DNA from: Heyndrickxia sporothermodurans
Lineage (GTDB): Bacteria; Bacillota; Bacilli; Bacillales; Bacillaceae_C
NCBI GenBank assembly: GCA_018333075.1
Contig: BORH01000006.1
Span: 186,001 to 250,000, forward strand
Direction: 5' to 3'
DNA length: 64,000 nucleotides
A program made the position numbers and the translations under genes. This document shows, one piece after another, positions 55,361-63,559 of this stretch (its first letter is position 1; every line of letters starts with the position of its first letter). Under the pieces are notes generated by a model. That model did no database searches. It worked only from the letters and a program-made list of their open reading frames with translations, and was not told where the DNA came from.

Positions 55361-56734
55361 TTATGAGCAGCATGAAACATTATTACTTGAATTATTACTA
55401 GTGTTTAAATTCGTACTACATACACCTGTTTCTGGTAAATCCAATTCTACTTTTTCTGATGCCTCGATATCCCCTGAAAGATAAGCTACTACTGAGCGTA
55501 CTTGTTCAAATCCTGTCGCCATCAAAAAGGTTGGTGCGCGACCGTAACTCTTTGCGCCAACAATATAAAAGTCTTTCTCAGGTTGACGTAATTCTTTTTC
55601 TCCATGTGGACGAACGGTTCCGCAACTATGGATATTGGGATCGATAAGTGGAGCTAGTGCAGAGACACTTTCCGTAACAGTATCAATACCTGTTCGAACT
55701 TCACTTAAAATTGAAAAATCTGGACGGTTCCCTGTATTGACAATCAATTCGTCTATATTTGAAATGGTTTGTATTTCACCATTTTTGTCTCCAACCAAAT
55801 TGATTTTTCCATTTATACCTTGTAAATATTGAGTTCTAAAAGGAGTAATTACATTGACTATTCCTGAATCGACCAGTTGATGTATGCGACTCCCTAGCTC
55901 GCCTCTTGCTTTAAGTGCATCTAAATCTTCTCCGCCATAAGCATCCTCAGCCCGTTGTTTCCGCATAACCCAAAAAATTTCTATTTCTGTACTTTGTTCT
56001 TTAAGTGTAGCCAATTCTAACAATGCATTGATTGTCGAATGCCCACTTCCAATAACAGCAATTCGTTTATTTAAATAACGATTTTTATCTTTACCTAGAA
56101 TATTAGGAATTCCATAAAAAATTTGTTCATGAACAGATGCTTCTTCTTTTAACCATACTCCACTCGAATTTGCTGGATTTGGATTTCCCCATGTTCCTGA
56201 AGCATCAATAACCGCACGTGCCTCAAATAATTTGAAAGAACCATCTTGCTCAGTGTAAAGAACAAAAGGAAGTTTTTCGCGATTTGCCGTTTTCATTTTA
56301 TCAATATTTTTTCGACTTATAGACAATACTCGAGTATTAAGGTGTAACACATCCTTAATTTCAGGAGTGTTTGACAAAGGTTTTAAGTATTTAGCTACCA
56401 ACTCATTTCCGGTAGGCAATTCATTTAAATTAGGTTCTTTCCATCCTTGTTTAGCTAGAAGTACTTTAGCAACTTTATCGATATTGTATTCCCAAGGTGA
56501 AAATAAACGGACATGTCCCCATGTAGAAATATTTTCACCAACTTGTGATCCAGATTCTAGAATTACAAAAGGCTGATTATATTTTGTAAGATGTGCTGCA
56601 GCTGCTAAACCTACTGACCCTGCCCCAATGATTGCTACGGGTAGGTGTTTATTTTCCTTTAAATTTTCCACTTGTGATTCTAGGTTATTTGTTTGACAGC
56701 AATTTGATTTGACCTTAATCTCTATGGATTTCAT
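55361..56734 (-). CDS. ArsO-like FAD/NAD(P)-dependent oxidoreductase
   Basis: Flavoprotein of 457 residues. FAD-binding AIIGAGSVGLAAAAHL lies near residue 35, RLFSPWEYN near 75, and the NAD(P) site IAVIGSGHSTINALLELA near 225, with ATG/TGNRPDF after it. This is the flavin-monooxygenase-like group often found in arsenic gene clusters under names such as ArsO; its reaction is not established. The C-terminus ends NNVSCCS, a possible thiol site. It is preceded by an operator matching those before the third arsR, 108 nt upstream. ATG after AGGAGGAG. Confidence 0.78.
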   Translation of the reverse strand: MKSIEIKVKSNCCQTNNLESQVENLKENKHLPVAIIGAGSVGLAAAAHLTKYNQPFVILESGSQVGENISTWGHVRLFSPWEYNIDKVAKVLLAKQGWKEPNLNELPTGNELVAKYLKPLSNTPEIKDVLHLNTRVLSISRKNIDKMKTANREKLPFVLYTEQDGSFKLFEARAVIDASGTWGNPNPANSSGVWLKEEASVHEQIFYGIPNILGKDKNRYLNKRIAVIGSGHSTINALLELATLKEQSTEIEIFWVMRKQRAEDAYGGEDLDALKARGELGSRIHQLVDSGIVNVITPFRTQYLQGINGKINLVGDKNGEIQTISNIDELIVNTGNRPDFSILSEVRTGIDTVTESVSALAPLIDPNIHSCGTVRPHGEKELRQPEKDFYIVGAKSYGRAPTFLMATGFEQVRSVVAYLSGDIEASEKVELDLPETGVCSTNLNTSNNSSNNVSCCS

Positions 56735-56780
56735 TCTCTATACTCCTCCTTAATATCGAATAAATAATGCACTTTGTTTA

Positions 56781-56796
56781 ATCAAAAAAAATTGAT
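56781..56796. promoter_or_regulatory. ArsR-type operator before the flavoprotein gene
   Basis: ATCAAAAAAAATTGAT, one change from the ATCAAA-N4-TTTGAT pattern found twice upstream of the arsR gene at 56843. It lies 47 nt before the flavoprotein start and implies control by that repressor. Confidence 0.6.
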
Positions 56797-56842
56797 TTAT
56801 TGTTTAAAAAAATAAATATTAAGTGTCCCTTAAATAACAGTA

Positions 56843-57166
56843 TCAACATGTTGGACGAAATAAACAGCAAAGTTCTGGCGAAAGTAATGAATTAACTTCT
56901 TCTATGTTTAGTTGATAAAAACTCCAAGTACCTCTAGTCTCTTTCAAAATAAGATTCGCTTCTAACAATATTTTTAGATGATAAGAAAGCTTTGATTGAG
57001 TCATATCCATTAATGGAGCTAAGTCACATACACATATTTCACCTTTTTGAGTTAAGATGTTCATAATCTGAAGTCTTTTTTTATCAGCAAGAGCTTTAAA
57101 CTTTGATTCATATTTTTCAAAAGTCTTTTCTAATGAAATATCTTTTAATTGAAAATCATTATTCAT
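56843..57166 (-). CDS. arsR: ArsR repressor of the flavoprotein gene
   Basis: Winged-helix repressor of 107 residues. The sensing motif ICVCDLAPLM is followed by MTQSKLSYHLKILLEANLI and ETRGTWSFYQL. The C-terminus is ELCCLFRPTC, adding three more cysteines. Start at 57166 follows AGGG by 6 nt; an upstream start overlaps the operator. Its promoter carries two copies of an ATCAAA-N4-TTTGAT operator; a third precedes the flavoprotein downstream, so the pair forms a metalloid-induced unit apart from the main ars operon. Confidence 0.88.
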   Translation of the reverse strand: MNNDFQLKDISLEKTFEKYESKFKALADKKRLQIMNILTQKGEICVCDLAPLMDMTQSKLSYHLKILLEANLILKETRGTWSFYQLNIEEVNSLLSPELCCLFRPTC

Positions 57167-57182
57167 TGATATCCCTACTTTA

Positions 57183-57260
57183 ATCAAATTTTTTTGATGT
57201 AATTATAATACCCCGGAACTATTAAGGAGTCAAGAATATTAATCAAAAAAATTTGATTAA
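57183..57260. promoter_or_regulatory. Two ArsR-type operators upstream of the third arsR
   Basis: ATCAAATTTTTTTGAT at 57183-57198 and TTAATCAAA-AAAA-TTTGATTAA at 57239-57260, both with ATCAAA arms spaced by 4 nt. They lie on either side of the presumed promoter of the arsR gene and 56 nt apart. Confidence 0.7.
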
Positions 57261-57286
57261 CATTCGAACTAATCAATTGAAAATAT

Positions 57287-57777
57287 CTAGTGTATTAACT
57301 TTTCCATTGCCATTACATCTACATATTCTCCATCAATTATTCCTTGATTTTTAAAAACTCCTACTACACGATATCCCATTTTATGATAAAGACCTTGGCC
57401 AAGAGAATTAAAGGGGAAAGTAAATAATACAAGTTTATGAAATTTATTGTTTACTGCATGGACTTCAAGTTCTTTTAGGAGTTGCTGCCCAACCTTTTGA
57501 CCCTAAAATCTTTATGTATATACACAGATATTTCCCCCACCCCATAATATGCTTTTCTACTGCTATAAGGATTTATACATGCCCAGCCTATTATTTGGTT
57601 TTGGTAATTCTCCGCAACTACAGATGTATATCTTCCTTGATGATTTTCATACCATGTTTGGATATACTCCTGATTCTTTGGTTCAACCTCAAGAGTTGCA
57701 ATTCGTTCCTTGATTCCCTGATTATAGATGTCAAGTACTTGCGGTAAGTCATTTTTCTCAACTTTTCTAATGATCAT
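57287..57777 (-). pseudogene. Phosphinothricin/ArsN-type N-acetyltransferase with a -1 frameshift
   Basis: ATG at 57777 after GGGGAGAG. The first 95 residues (MIIRKVEKNDLPQVLDIYNQ, GEISVYIHKDFRV) match PAT/Bar-type GNATs, a group that in arsenic clusters includes the arsinothricin acetyltransferase ArsN. At 57495-57505, beside an A run, the frame breaks; the rest (VGQQLLKELEVHAVNNKFHK, LYHKMGYRVVGVFKNQGIID, MAMEKLIH) lies in another frame and stops at 57287. One missing base explains it. Real decay or a sequencing error are both possible. Confidence 0.8.
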
Positions 57778-58052
57778 AATCTCTCCCCTATACTTTTTTC
57801 TATCAATTTATCGAAGATGATCAATAATTATACTGTAACAGCATTCATTGATTAAGTAGTGAATTTCCAACTACAATAAGTCAATTTTTATCAAAATTAT
57901 CAAAAATAGGAAAGTCACCCTCTGAAAAATTGCGAATTAATTTATGTGTTCGTTAACATATTTTTCAATTGTATTTGGAAATAAATACCGAACACACTTG
58001 TTAGTTTGAAATAAAGTTTGAGCAAAAGTATGCTGCTAACATTGATTATATA
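57778..58052. other. Gene-free stretch between ars cluster and PARIS-like module
   Basis: AT-rich and without a plausible frame on either strand. It probably contains the promoter of the acetyltransferase gene at its left end; I can support nothing more specific. Confidence 0.5.
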
Positions 58053-58095
58053 AAGAAAACCTCTCATTTTGAAAAGAGATTAATTAAAATGCGAG
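58053..58095 (-). terminator. Terminator of the PARIS-like operon
   Basis: Minus-strand stem CTCGCATTTT / AAAATGAGAG (one mismatch) followed by GTTTTCTTTA, about 75 nt after the stop of the DUF4435 gene. Confidence 0.55.
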
Positions 58096-58167
58096 ATTTT
58101 CTAATTTCTATATAAGAGTATCATTCATAAAAATGTTTAAGCAAAAATTAATAAATTTTCTTAAGCA

Positions 58168-59148
58168 TTAAGATACAAAATTTAATTCACGTTCAATGAC
58201 AATAAATTTTTTTACGTATTCTTCAAAACATAAAGGGAGTTGAACGTAATTAGATAAAATATTAAATAATGTATTATCTTTCAGTTCAATATCACAGCCA
58301 TAATTTTTATCTGCCAATATTCTATTTGAAGCTTTGGTTTTCCCAAAGTTCATATCTTTGATTAATTCTTTGATATACGAGAGAAAGAAATAAAGTTGAT
58401 ATTTTCCTTTATAGTTTTTTCTAGCATTTTCAATAGAAAATTTATTGTTTTTCATTTTTTCTATGTCCACTGGCCTTAAAAAATTATACCTATCTCTTAT
58501 GATATTAAAACCATTATCTATATTGACTTTAAGCAAAGTAACTTTAACATATTTTTTTACTTCTTCATCATCAATACTAGGTAAACGAATATCCGCATAA
58601 AATTCATATGTATTATCATTTTCATCTTTTAAAGATTCAAATATTTTTTTTGTGTAATAAAGACAAATATTCAATTCTTGTAGCAAGTAATTAAATTCCA
58701 TTTCCCTAATTAAATAATTTTTTAATATTTTATCAATAACTCCCTGATTAGTAACTCCAATTGTCAACTCAATAAAATCTTGCAACACCTCTGGAGTTGC
58801 AAATAAATTTTCTATTGAGTATACAGGTAACTCATATATTTGCTCATTATTCAAAGATTCATCAAAATCACGATCTACAATAAACATAATTCTATTCAAA
58901 TCATAACCTTGTTGCATTTCACATCTATTAAATATTTCAATTACGTTATCTTTTCCCCCTACATCATAAATTCTTAAATTTTTCCTCACTATGCTTTTTA
59001 TTTTAGGTAAGTAGCAAATTTTATCTTCACTTCCTTCGCAAATACAATATAATTGATCTCCCAAATTATTATATTCGTTCAAAAAGGAAAATTCCTCCAC
59101 GTATTCTTCTTCTTGTTTGCTAAAAAAATCGTCTAAGAATTCATCCAT
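58168..59148 (-). CDS. ariB: AriB-like DUF4435/TOPRIM effector of a PARIS-type defence system
   Basis: Protein of 326 residues in the DUF4435 family, a TOPRIM-fold nuclease. The catalytic acidic residues are visible: Glu38 in YCICEGSEDK and the DxD pair Asp92/Asp94 in IMFIVDRDFDE. The length fits AriB. Start at 59148 overlaps the ATPase stop by 8 nt, so the two are coupled. Established knowledge: in PARIS, AriA holds AriB until a phage anti-restriction protein such as Ocr triggers release, after which AriB cleaves host tRNA and stops growth. That mechanism here is inferred from the domain pair. Confidence 0.82.
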   Translation of the reverse strand: MDEFLDDFFSKQEEEYVEEFSFLNEYNNLGDQLYCICEGSEDKICYLPKIKSIVRKNLRIYDVGGKDNVIEIFNRCEMQQGYDLNRIMFIVDRDFDESLNNEQIYELPVYSIENLFATPEVLQDFIELTIGVTNQGVIDKILKNYLIREMEFNYLLQELNICLYYTKKIFESLKDENDNTYEFYADIRLPSIDDEEVKKYVKVTLLKVNIDNGFNIIRDRYNFLRPVDIEKMKNNKFSIENARKNYKGKYQLYFFLSYIKELIKDMNFGKTKASNRILADKNYGCDIELKDNTLFNILSNYVQLPLCFEEYVKKFIVIERELNFVS

Positions 59149-60502
59149 CAACGTATTCCCCCTTTCTTTGAATTGTAGATCCAAAGGAAAGAGTATACTG
59201 CTTTAATTCTTTAGGGACAATGAAAGGTGAATGTGTTACTGCCATCATGAAATTACATGTATTTGTTTCTAAAATATCTTGCAATAATTTTTCTTGCCAT
59301 TTTATTGAAAGTGAAAGTTCTGGTTCATCAATCAAAATAACGTAATCTTCCTTACCTGTTAAGTACAATCTTGCAAATAAAGAGACTATTTGTTTTTCGC
59401 CAGATGATAAACCCTTTAACTGAATTTCTTTAGATAAATCATATTTTGAAACCAATTTTATATGAACTTTTTTTAAATCATAGATAAACTTTTTATCTTT
59501 AAAATATGAATTACATACTTTTATAAATTGGATAATTTTCTCATCATGAATTTTACTAGTCTCGTAAATCTTCAGATATTTAGTTATAAAATAAAGTATA
59601 AACTGCTCTTTATCTGTTAAATCTTTTTTATCTAGAATAATATCTATTTTTTCTAATGTTTCTTTCATAGAAAAAGGCAAGCTATTTTCAGATCGTTGTA
59701 AAATTATCTCTAAATCTTCCCTTTTATTTTTCAGTTCATTAGAATCATATTCATTAGATAAATTTAATTCCGAAAGTAAATCTGTGAATAGACTGTCCAT
59801 CACATTCTGAACACCGTTTATAGTTTCTGTTTTAATTTGTTCAATTATATTATTAAAAATTTTTTGTATATCTTGCATACCAAATTTTATAACATTTTTC
59901 CCTAAATCTGCATCAAGGATATGCCCAACTTTATAAGCTTCTTCTTCAACTCTTCTGTAAGTCGGGAAATAAAGTATCTTTCCTTTAAATTCAGAGCGTA
60001 TAGGATCAATAAAATTTTGCACTACTGGATGGTCCTTATATTTTTCATTCTCTATTTCCATAAATATTTTATCTGCTAAGTAGGTCTCTCCCCCTTTCGA
60101 TTGAATAAATAATTTTCGTTTTAAGATTCTATCAATTTCTCCCTCATTTAATAATCGTTCAAGCATGCTTAACGACATCTCTAATTCTCTAGCTAAATCT
60201 CTAAGTATAGCTCTGTGATTTACCCTATCATGCAATATACTACCTTCAAATTCCCCATACTTTCTTAATCCATCCAACTCTTCTCTATATAAGCAATATG
60301 TTTTTTCATTAACACTAAATTTAATTACATTAAAATCATACTCTTTTAAACCCTCGAAATTCTTTTCTAGAATATAATTCAGAATTCCCAAAACGGTAGA
60401 TTTCCCAACACCATTTTCACCTATTAAAATTAATAAAGGCTTTTCAAAACTAAATTTAATATCTCTGTCTCCAAACAAACCTTGTACTTCTAAAGAATAC
60501 AA
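59141..60502 (-). CDS. ariA: AriA-like AAA15/ABC ATPase of a PARIS-type defence system
   Basis: ATPase of 453 residues. Walker A is LIGENGVGKST (about 26-36), the ABC-type signature GLSSGEKQIVSLFARL lies near 370, Walker B is YVILIDEPELSLS near 397 and the switch His is in AVTHSPFIV near 430. A long helical insertion (about 75-330) separates the halves, as in OLD/AAA15 proteins. Start is TTG at 60502, 8 nt after AAGGAGG. Paired with a DUF4435 gene it matches AriA of PARIS; a lone AAA15 could also belong to OLD- or retron-type systems, but the partner decides. Confidence 0.85.
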   Translation of the reverse strand: MYSLEVQGLFGDRDIKFSFEKPLLILIGENGVGKSTVLGILNYILEKNFEGLKEYDFNVIKFSVNEKTYCLYREELDGLRKYGEFEGSILHDRVNHRAILRDLARELEMSLSMLERLLNEGEIDRILKRKLFIQSKGGETYLADKIFMEIENEKYKDHPVVQNFIDPIRSEFKGKILYFPTYRRVEEEAYKVGHILDADLGKNVIKFGMQDIQKIFNNIIEQIKTETINGVQNVMDSLFTDLLSELNLSNEYDSNELKNKREDLEIILQRSENSLPFSMKETLEKIDIILDKKDLTDKEQFILYFITKYLKIYETSKIHDEKIIQFIKVCNSYFKDKKFIYDLKKVHIKLVSKYDLSKEIQLKGLSSGEKQIVSLFARLYLTGKEDYVILIDEPELSLSIKWQEKLLQDILETNTCNFMMAVTHSPFIVPKELKQYTLSFGSTIQRKGEYVDG

Positions 60503-60831
60503 ACCAACCGCCTCCTTTTAAATATATTACCTTAATTTTACTTGGAACTTTATTTGTTTGAATTTTTTCCAAAATACTGTTTGCTACATGTTCTATAATT
60601 TTATTACTGTGAGTCATAGTAATAAAATTAAAATGATTACGATATTACCCAAATTAATAAATTTCCATTATTTCTTATTAAATCATTCAAAATTAGTCTT
60701 TAACAGTAGTTTCTATCACACTTTTTATTTAATTCTATTATTGAAAATGAAATTCCTTCTTCCACTAAACTGCACATTTACTTCAATGAGAAAAAGTATC
60801 CAATGTTGAACTATTATGCCCTTAGTTAAAT
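60503..60831. other. Gene-free stretch upstream of the PARIS-like module
   Basis: Very AT-rich. It should hold the promoter of the defence operon, but no promoter stands out. A long frame on the plus strand (60558-60809) is low-complexity and lacks a ribosome site, so I do not count it as a gene. Confidence 0.45.
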
Positions 60832-60866
60832 TAAAAATGCTGACGATCTTGATTGATCATCAGCTT
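60832..60866 (-). terminator. Terminator downstream of the tRNA gene
   Basis: Minus-strand 10-bp stem GCTGATGATC / GATCGTCAGC (one mismatch or wobble), 6-nt loop, followed by ATTTTTAAT. It lies 144 nt after the tRNA 3' end. Between them nothing else is evident. Confidence 0.7.
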
Positions 60867-61009
60867 TATCCATCGTTTAGTTTCTTATATCTTTCTAAAA
60901 ATTCAAGTATATAATTTCGTAAAGTATATTCAAGCATAAGCTTTCATTTTACGAAAACTTATGGTTGAAGTCACAAAATAACACTTTAAGTTTTAAAATC
61001 ATTATTTAA

Positions 61010-61096
61010 CGGAGAAGGTGAGATTTGAACCCACGCATGGCGGTTAACCCCTAACGCATTTCGAGTGCGCCCCCTTCAGCCTCTTAGTACTCCTCC
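61010..61096 (-). tRNA. tRNA-Ser (CGA), no encoded CCA, weak D stem
   Basis: 87-nt class II tRNA. Acceptor stem GGAGGAG / CTTCTCC pairs fully (one wobble), anticodon stem-loop GCGCA-CTCGAAA-TGCGT gives anticodon CGA for codon UCG, T arm GTGGG-TTCAAAT-CTCAC pairs, and a long variable arm is present. The 3' end is ...CTCCG followed by TTA, so CCA is not encoded. The D stem (CTA against GGG) pairs poorly and the D loop is short against normal Bacillus tRNA-Ser. It stands alone. It may be a mobile-element tRNA or a decaying copy. Confidence 0.8.
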
Positions 61097-61280
61097 AATT
61101 ATTATATTTATATTTTATATAACGCCTTCATTTATCTGCATTATTTTCGCTTACTGCTTTTCCTCAGAAGAATAGATATTCGATTTTTCGGTTACATTAT
61201 CGGTAATTACTCCTAATCAATAAGGATCTAGATTTAAACACATCTACTCTTTTTATATTTTTAAAGGAGGAAAAATAAAT

Positions 61281-61454
61281 ATGGAAAATATTCATTTTTT
61301 ATCATTTAAAGAAGACTGGACCTGTATCAAAAGAATGGTAATTAGTGTAGCCGTTCAATTAGAAGATAATCATGAATATATACGTGAACGAGCTGTTGAA
61401 GACTTGATCGATATCATTCAAGAAATGGATAAACGAGAGCCACGAAAAAATTAG
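61281..61454 (+). CDS. Hypothetical 57-residue cytoplasmic protein
   Basis: ATG 10 nt after AAAGGAGG. The 57-residue product (MENIHFLSFKEDWTCIKRMV, then a helical acidic/basic C-terminal half with ERAVEDLIDIIQEMDKR) has no membrane segment and one Cys. Good ribosome site and normal codon use support translation. Family not recognised. It lies between the tRNA and nagP. Confidence 0.6.
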   Translation: MENIHFLSFKEDWTCIKRMVISVAVQLEDNHEYIRERAVEDLIDIIQEMDKREPRKN

Positions 61455-61505
61455 ACCTAATTTTATCGCTTTTCTAAATTATATTAATATATCTTTATGG
61501 ACACT

Positions 61506-61521
61506 ATTGGTATAGACATCT
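61506..61521 (+). promoter_or_regulatory. NagR (YvoA) operator-like dre site
   Basis: ATTGGTATAGACATCT closely matches the GntR-type NagR/DasR half-palindromic sites (consensus near ATTGGTATAGACCACT) known upstream of nagP and nagA in Bacillus. It lies 77 nt before nagP, so GlcNAc-6-phosphate or glucosamine-6-phosphate should relieve repression. Confidence 0.75.
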
Positions 61522-61597
61522 CTATGACTTTATACTATTCTAAAAATCGAAGTTTCAATTATATATTATCCATTCATAATTATTATAGGAGGGCATT

Positions 61598-63553
61598 ATG
61601 TTATCATTTTTACAAAAAATCGGTAAATCGCTTATGCTTCCGATTGCTGTTCTTCCAGCAGCAGGCTTGCTCCTACGTCTTGGACAACCTGATTTACTTA
61701 ATATTAAATTTATTGCTGAAGCAGGCAATGCATTCTTTGGAAGTATGACATTAGATCCTGCAAATGATCCTGGCGCAGTGTTTAGTAATTTAGCTTTACT
61801 TTTTGCCATCGGTGTAGCAATTGGCTTTGCGAAAGATAATAATGGTGCTGCTGCACTTGCTGGTGCGATTGGTTATATGGTATTAGTGTTCACCGCTCAT
61901 GCTATTGATCCTTCCGTTAATATGGGGGTTCTTGGTGGTATCATTTCCGGTATTTCAGCTGGATTGCTTTATAACCGATTTCACGATATTCAAATGCCAA
62001 CATGGTTAGCATTTTTTGGAGGAAGAAGATTTATCCCGATTGTAACCGCTTTAGTCAGTGTTATTCTCGGGATAGTTTTTGGTTTTGTATGGCCATTTGT
62101 GCAAAATGGAATTGATGCAGTAGCCCATTGGATTGCGAATAGTGGTGCAATCGGATATGGTGTTTTTGGATTTTTAAACAGGCTTCTTATTCCATTAGGA
62201 CTTCACCATATTATCAATACATTAGTATGGTTTGATTTTGGAACCTTTACAGATGCAGCAGGTGCTGTTTATCACGGTGACATCACTAGATTCTTGCATG
62301 GTGATAAAACGGCTGGAGTATTTACAACCGGCTTCTTCCCAATCATGATGTTCGGATTACCTGCAGCATGCTTTGCAATGATTATGGCTTCAAAAAGCGA
62401 GCGTCGAAAAAAAGTAGCTGGCTTATTACTAGGGATGGCACTAACCTCTTTTGTAACAGGTGTTACAGAACCAATTGAGTTTTCATTTATGTTCATTTCA
62501 CCTTTACTATATGTCATTCATGCATTGCTTACCGCATCTTCGTTTGCAATCACCTACTTACTAGGGATTCATACATCATTTAGCTTCTCAGCAAGCTTAA
62601 TAGATTATATTTTAAACTTCGGAATTGCCCAAAAGCCGATTTTATTACTTTTAGTTGGCTTAATTTATGCGTTTATCTACTTTTTTGTCTTTTACTTTTT
62701 TATCAAATGGCGAGATTTAAAAACTCCTGGCCGTGAAGATGAGGATGAAACAATCAGTGAAGAAGATGACATTAATGGCAATGATAAGTACACAAAAATG
62801 GCATCTGGTTTCTTAGCAGGCTTAGGTGGAAAAACAAATTTAACTAATATTGATAACTGTGCGACAAGATTACGACTTGATGTTAAAGATAGTGGTGCCA
62901 TAGATGAAAGTATGATCAAACGCTTTGGTGCACGTGGTGTAATGAAAACAAGTAAATCAAGTGTTCAAATTATCGTAGGACCGGATGTAGAATTTGCAGC
63001 AAATGCCTTGAAAAAGCTTTATGCAATGGAACATCCTCCAGAACCGGTTTCAGCTATGGGGGTTCCTTCTGAGCAACCATCTGAAGGTGTAAGCATAGAA
63101 AATCATCCATTTGCTTCACCTTTAACTGGTAAAGTAATCAATATTCAAGATGTACCAGATCAAGTATTTTCACAAAAAATGATGGGGGATGGATTCGGAA
63201 TAGATCCACAAGATGGTGAGGTTTATGCACCATTTAATGGGACTGTGAAATCAGTATTTCCAACTAAGCATGCGATTGGCTTAGAAACAGAGAACGGTCT
63301 TGAGGTACTCATCCATATGGGACTGGATACAGTTAATTTAAAAGGTGAAGGTTTTACTGTTTACGTAAATGAAGGAGATCAAATTTCTACAGGCCAAAAG
63401 CTTGCTACAATGGACATTAGCGCAATTAAAGACAAAGTTCCTTCATTAGTAACACCAATCATTTTCACCAACTTAAAAGAGGGACAAAAGGTAAACCTTC
63501 TTAAAGAAGGCATGATTCGCCATGGTGAAACTGGATTTTTTGAAATAGAATAA
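61598..63553 (+). CDS. nagP: PTS N-acetylglucosamine transporter IICBA
   Basis: Imports and phosphorylates N-acetylglucosamine. The 651-residue protein has IIC (about 1-370), an acidic linker, IIB (about 395-470, phospho-Cys421 in IDNCATRLRLDV) and IIA (about 500-651, phospho-His573 in LEVLIHMGLD, His558 beside it). The start MLSFLQKIGKSLMLPIAVLPAAG and HHIINTLVWFDFG in the channel are typical of NagP/NagE rather than of glucose PTS. AGGAGG precedes the ATG. A NagR-type operator lies upstream. It supplies the route for free GlcNAc, including any released from glycans. Confidence 0.92.
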   Translation: MLSFLQKIGKSLMLPIAVLPAAGLLLRLGQPDLLNIKFIAEAGNAFFGSMTLDPANDPGAVFSNLALLFAIGVAIGFAKDNNGAAALAGAIGYMVLVFTAHAIDPSVNMGVLGGIISGISAGLLYNRFHDIQMPTWLAFFGGRRFIPIVTALVSVILGIVFGFVWPFVQNGIDAVAHWIANSGAIGYGVFGFLNRLLIPLGLHHIINTLVWFDFGTFTDAAGAVYHGDITRFLHGDKTAGVFTTGFFPIMMFGLPAACFAMIMASKSERRKKVAGLLLGMALTSFVTGVTEPIEFSFMFISPLLYVIHALLTASSFAITYLLGIHTSFSFSASLIDYILNFGIAQKPILLLLVGLIYAFIYFFVFYFFIKWRDLKTPGREDEDETISEEDDINGNDKYTKMASGFLAGLGGKTNLTNIDNCATRLRLDVKDSGAIDESMIKRFGARGVMKTSKSSVQIIVGPDVEFAANALKKLYAMEHPPEPVSAMGVPSEQPSEGVSIENHPFASPLTGKVINIQDVPDQVFSQKMMGDGFGIDPQDGEVYAPFNGTVKSVFPTKHAIGLETENGLEVLIHMGLDTVNLKGEGFTVYVNEGDQISTGQKLATMDISAIKDKVPSLVTPIIFTNLKEGQKVNLLKEGMIRHGETGFFEIE

Positions 63554-63559
63554 GCTATG

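Noticed and set aside
60558-60809. 83-residue ORF upstream of the PARIS-like module
   Set aside because: Low-complexity AT-rich frame without a ribosome site or recognisable pattern.
61010-61096. Attachment site with a direct repeat of the tRNA 3' end
   Set aside because: No second copy of the tRNA 3' sequence was found in the window; a copy outside it cannot be excluded.
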